From NCBI GenBank assembly GCA_947632425.1, contig CANRPG010000024.1, positions 1 through 15,830 of the forward strand: a stretch of DNA of 15,830 bases. Reading direction: 5' to 3'. Made by a program: the position numbers and the translations under genes. The DNA comes from an uncultured Clostridia bacterium (GTDB lineage: Bacteria > Bacillota > Clostridia > Oscillospirales > Ruminococcaceae). Numbering within the stretch: the stretch's first letter is position 1; each line of letters opens with the position of its first letter. Under the pieces are notes generated by a model. That model was given only the letters and a program-made list of their open reading frames with translations. It did no database searches and had not been told where the DNA came from. Shown here piece after piece: positions 12,898 through 15,830 of the stretch.

Positions 12898-14175
12898 TCA
12901 GAATATGTCTTTCTTGCTCTTTATATACCGCCTTACAAGCACGAAGATTATAACAAGCAGGCAAAGTATCAAAAATATCGGCACGAGCCACTTGTTCACG
13001 CCGTCCTCCTCGGCAGATTTCATCTCCGTCCACAAAGTCTGCATTGTCATATTCGCCTCGTCGGAGAGGTTTATAAAAACGGTCATGTTCTTTTTTACCT
13101 CGTCGCTGGGGTAATAAGCAGGGTCGTTTTGTATCTCGGGGTCAAGCATTTCAAACGCAGCCGAGTGCGGCGTTGAATAGCAGATGTAGTCGATGTTCGC
13201 ATAGGCAATATCGGGCTCGCACATAAAGTTTATGAACATCTCAGCGGCTTCCTTGTTCTGCGAAGAGTTGGGTATGCACATGGCATCTATAAACAAATTC
13301 GTGCCGCTGTCGGGAACAACAAAATTCAGCGAGTCGTTGCTTTCCATAATGGTCATGGCATCGCCTGCGTAATAAGGCGCGATAAGTGCCTCGCCTGCGC
13401 CCATTTTGTCGAATATCTCGTCCATTACATAGCCCTGAACTATCTTCTTCTGCTCCGTCAGCTTGTCGGCAGCCATTTTAAGCTCCTGCGGATCTTCGGT
13501 ATTGAGCGAAAGACCGCACACTATCTCTGCGATAGCGAAAGCATCACGGGGGTTATCAAACATAAGTATCTGGTCTGCGTAGTCCTCGTTCCACAGAATA
13601 TCCCAGTCTATGTCCTCCTCGGGTATGTCTACCACAGTTTCGTCGTAAATTATGCCGACCGTACCCCAAGTATACGGCACGGAGTATTCGTTCGTGGGGT
13701 CGTAAGCCTGATTGCGGAAGTCGTCCATGATATACTTGAAGTTGGGTATGTTGTTATAGTCCAGCTTCTGTATCATGTTTTCCTTTATCATCTTGCTTAT
13801 CATGTAGTCGGAGGGGATTATCACATCGTAGGTAACTCCGCCGCCTTTAAGTTTAGCATACAGCTCCTCGTTGGTGGCAAAGGTGGTGTAATTTACGCTT
13901 ATGCCGGTAAGGTTTTCAAACTCAGTGATAACGTCAAGCGTTCCCTCGTCCTCACCTGTGCAGATATATTCGCCCCAGTTGTATACGTTTATTGAAACGT
14001 CCTTGCCCTTGAATCTTGTATAATACTCCTCGTCCTCAACGGTAAGTGTCTGATACTCGGTCTCCTCGGTATCCTCTTCATCGGCTGTATCGCCCGAAGA
14101 ACATGAGGTCATCAGCGACGCGCCCAGAACGGCGGCAGCCAGCACCGAAAAGACCTTTTTTGAAATACTTCTCAT
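12898..14175 (-). CDS. potD: Spermidine/putrescine-binding lipoprotein with extra C-terminal helix
   Basis: The protein binds polyamines outside the membrane and hands them to PotBC. It has 425 residues. A lipoprotein signal ends in LMTSC with Cys25 as lipid anchor. An acidic linker (28-52) follows. The binding domain begins with VYNWGEYI, a segment conserved in PotD, and carries YYAGDAMTIMESN, which holds the Asp that in the family contacts the amine groups. Unlike the usual protein of about 350 residues, it has a C-terminal hydrophobic helix (396-414, WLVPIFLILCLLVIIFVLV) and a basic end RRYIKSKK. This would fix the protein in the membrane a second time. It is the last gene of the operon; its ATG overlaps the potC stop by one base (TGATG). 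The helix is clear in the sequence; its role is unknown. Confidence 0.9.
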   Translation of the reverse strand: MRSISKKVFSVLAAAVLGASLMTSCSSGDTADEEDTEETEYQTLTVEDEEYYTRFKGKDVSINVYNWGEYICTGEDEGTLDVITEFENLTGISVNYTTFATNEELYAKLKGGGVTYDVIIPSDYMISKMIKENMIQKLDYNNIPNFKYIMDDFRNQAYDPTNEYSVPYTWGTVGIIYDETVVDIPEEDIDWDILWNEDYADQILMFDNPRDAFAIAEIVCGLSLNTEDPQELKMAADKLTEQKKIVQGYVMDEIFDKMGAGEALIAPYYAGDAMTIMESNDSLNFVVPDSGTNLFIDAMCIPNSSQNKEAAEMFINFMCEPDIAYANIDYICYSTPHSAAFEMLDPEIQNDPAYYPSDEVKKNMTVFINLSDEANMTMQTLWTEMKSAEEDGVNKWLVPIFLILCLLVIIFVLVRRYIKSKKDIF

Positions 14176-14981
14176 CAGATCTTCTCCCCCTTATACGAGT
14201 TATTCTTGGCAGCCTTGTTTTCAAATACGTTCTTCACTATAAGTATAACGAATACCACAATAAATATTATGGTAGACAGCGCGTTTATCTCGGGGGAGAT
14301 CTTGCGCCTTGTCATCGAGTATATCGTTATAGGCAGCGTTTGCGTAGTCGGGCCGCTGGTAAAGTAGCTTATTACAAAGTCGTCAAGCGAGTAGGTGAAA
14401 GCCATTAAAAAGCCGCTTATAACGCCGGGCATTATCTCGGGCAGTATTACTTTGCGAAAAGCCTGCATAGGGCTGCAACCGAGATCCTGCGCCGCCTCAA
14501 ACAGGTTTGGATCCATCTGCTTGAACTTTGGCATAATGTTCAGTATGACATACGGCACATCGAACGTTATATGCGCTATCAGCAGTGTTACAAAGCCGAA
14601 CTCAAAATTCATTCTTGCGGTAAAGAACACGAACAGCAGCATCAGCGATACGCCCGTTACTATCTCGGGGTTGATTATAGGCATATTCGTAACGTTCATT
14701 ACAAAGGCTTTCGGCACTTTTTTCATGCTGTTTATGCCTATGGCAGCGAATGTTCCCAGCACAGTTGAAACTATACTTGCAAGCGTTGCTATAATTATGG
14801 TCTTCATCAGCGATGATATGATTATTTTATTGTGGAACAGCTTTACATACCATTCAAGGGTAAAGCCGCTGAGCACGCTCCTGCTCTTTGTTTCGTTGAA
14901 AGAAAATACTATCAGCACGAATATGGGAACATACAAAAAGAGCAGTATAAGAGCGAAATATATTTTACCGAACTTTTTCAT
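14175..14981 (-). CDS. potC: Spermidine/putrescine ABC transporter permease PotC
   Basis: This is one of the two inner-membrane permeases of the polyamine importer. It has 268 residues from the ATG at 14981, which follows GGGAGG by 9 bases; a GTG at 14990 lies directly behind that site and is less likely. About six hydrophobic segments are seen, starting with IYFALILLFLYVPIFVLIVF. The cytosolic EAA loop that docks to the ATPase reads FEAAQDLGCSPMQAFRKVILP. Length and order fit the family. It lies 15 bases after potB and overlaps potD by one base, so the three are translated as one unit. Confidence 0.92.
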   Translation of the reverse strand: MKKFGKIYFALILLFLYVPIFVLIVFSFNETKSRSVLSGFTLEWYVKLFHNKIIISSLMKTIIIATLASIVSTVLGTFAAIGINSMKKVPKAFVMNVTNMPIINPEIVTGVSLMLLFVFFTARMNFEFGFVTLLIAHITFDVPYVILNIMPKFKQMDPNLFEAAQDLGCSPMQAFRKVILPEIMPGVISGFLMAFTYSLDDFVISYFTSGPTTQTLPITIYSMTRRKISPEINALSTIIFIVVFVILIVKNVFENKAAKNNSYKGEKI

Positions 14982-14996
14982 ATATCTCACCCTCCC

Positions 14997-15806
14997 TTAT
15001 ATAAGCACCTGGTCGTCGGGGCTGAACTGGTTCATAACGGTCATGATAACGAGTATTATCACCATAAGCACCAGCGATATAGCCGCGCCCAGCTGCGGAT
15101 TATAGGAGTTGCCCAGAAACTGCATTTCTATAAGGTCGCCGATAAGCAGATTAGAGCCGCCGCCAAGCATACGCGATATTATAAACGTTGATATTGCAGG
15201 CACGAACACCATGGTAATTCCCGATGTTATGCCCGGCAGACTGAGCGGTACTATAACGCGCCACATAATAGATGCAGAGTTGCAGCCCAGATCAGACGCT
15301 GCCTCGATAACGCTTTTGTCAATCTTCTCCATTACCGAATACAGCGGCAGTATCATGAACGGCAGGTAGTTATACACCATGCCGAGCACCACCGCGCCCG
15401 ATGTGTTTATAAGTTTGTAGGGCCCTAAGCCGAATATGCCGAGTATGTGATTTATAACGCCGTTGTTTCCCAGCAGTGTCATCCATGCATATGTGCGCAG
15501 AAGAAAGTTCATCCACATGGGCAGCATGACTATTAAAAGCATAGTGCCCTGCTTGTGCTTTTCCATTCTTGAAAGAAGATATGCCACGGGGTATGCAAGC
15601 AAAAGGCATACTGCCGTTGCAACAAGCGCAAGCCATATAGAGCGAACAAAAATGTTTGCATACTGACCTACGTTTGAGATGTTTCTTATAGTAAATTTGC
15701 CGCTGTCGGTCGTGAAAGCGAAGTATGCCACCATAAGAAGCGGCACAAGTATGAACACTATCATCCAGACGAGATACGGCGCAGAAAATACTTTCAGTTT
15801 TTTCAA
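14997..15806 (-). CDS. potB: Spermidine/putrescine ABC transporter permease PotB
   Basis: This is the other permease of the importer, 269 residues with about six membrane segments (first: YLVWMIVFILVPLLMVAYFAF) and the EAA loop IEAASDLGCNSASIMWRVIVP. The start is a TTG at 15806. An in-frame stop (TAA) lies only six bases upstream and the next ATG would cut off part of the first helix, so TTG is almost forced; AGGAGGG precedes it by about ten bases. The TTG overlaps the stop TGA of the frame that runs in from the window edge, so translation is probably coupled to the upstream gene. Confidence 0.9.
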   Translation of the reverse strand: MKKLKVFSAPYLVWMIVFILVPLLMVAYFAFTTDSGKFTIRNISNVGQYANIFVRSIWLALVATAVCLLLAYPVAYLLSRMEKHKQGTMLLIVMLPMWMNFLLRTYAWMTLLGNNGVINHILGIFGLGPYKLINTSGAVVLGMVYNYLPFMILPLYSVMEKIDKSVIEAASDLGCNSASIMWRVIVPLSLPGITSGITMVFVPAISTFIISRMLGGGSNLLIGDLIEMQFLGNSYNPQLGAAISLVLMVIILVIMTVMNQFSPDDQVLI

Positions 15807-15830
15807 TTTGCCTTATCCCTCCTGTACCTT
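15803..15830 (-). CDS. 3' end of an upstream gene, probably potA
   Basis: Only the last codons are inside the window. The frame reads RYRRDKAN and stops with TGA at 15805-15803, sharing bases with the TTG start of potB. In polyamine operons of Gram-positive bacteria the ATPase gene potA usually stands in front of potB. The identity rests on this gene order alone. Confidence 0.35.

Noticed and set aside
12761..13033. 90-codon minus-strand frame between the dynamin promoter and potD
   Set aside because: It overlaps the promoter, the pot terminator and the end of potD in another frame.

Overview
The window looks like a chromosomal piece of a low-to-mid GC Gram-positive anaerobe of the Clostridia, most likely a Ruminococcus or other Oscillospiraceae-type gut bacterium. 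This is inferred from strong AGGAGG-type ribosome binding sites with some TTG and GTG starts, sigma-A type promoters, secreted proteins with NPxTG-like wall or membrane anchors, and long intergenic hairpin repeats. I have no database hit to confirm it.

Layout. (1) 1-190: the end of an intergenic paired-hairpin repeat. (2) 297-4516, plus strand: four paralogous secreted, surface-anchored proteins. They share nearly the same signal peptide (genes 1, 3 and 4) and nearly the same C-terminal anchor at the DNA level, but their middle domains are unrelated or very diverged. Genes 2, 3 and 4 also share a 5' leader: a short hairpin with variable sequence, then an invariant GATCTTATAYTATTT block, then the ribosome binding site. 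An inverted copy of that leader lies just after gene 1. (3) 4562-5632, minus: a cytosolic histidine-kinase-like protein with a good ATPase domain but no usable phospho-acceptor histidine. (4) 5908-6945, plus: glyceraldehyde-3-phosphate dehydrogenase. (5) 6994-7665: no gene, but a composite inverted repeat built of perfect hairpins. (6) 7720-12657, minus: a three-gene operon made of a 700-residue dynamin-like GTPase with a hydrophobic membrane segment, a degenerate M48-metallopeptidase-like protein, and a second, 590-residue dynamin-like GTPase. (7) 12898-15830, minus: a polyamine ABC transporter operon, potB-potC-potD, with the last codons of an upstream gene (probably potA) at the window edge. 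PotD carries an extra C-terminal membrane helix.

The genes fall into separate units. The surface proteins probably present sugar- or host-binding heads outside the cell. The two dynamin-like proteins and the pseudo-peptidase very likely act together at the membrane. gap and pot are ordinary housekeeping genes. The three most unusual things are the dynamin / pseudo-M48 / dynamin operon, the shared leader of the surface-protein family (with its inverted copy), and the intergenic repeat whose three copies keep stem lengths and loop sequence while the stem bases change in compensating pairs.
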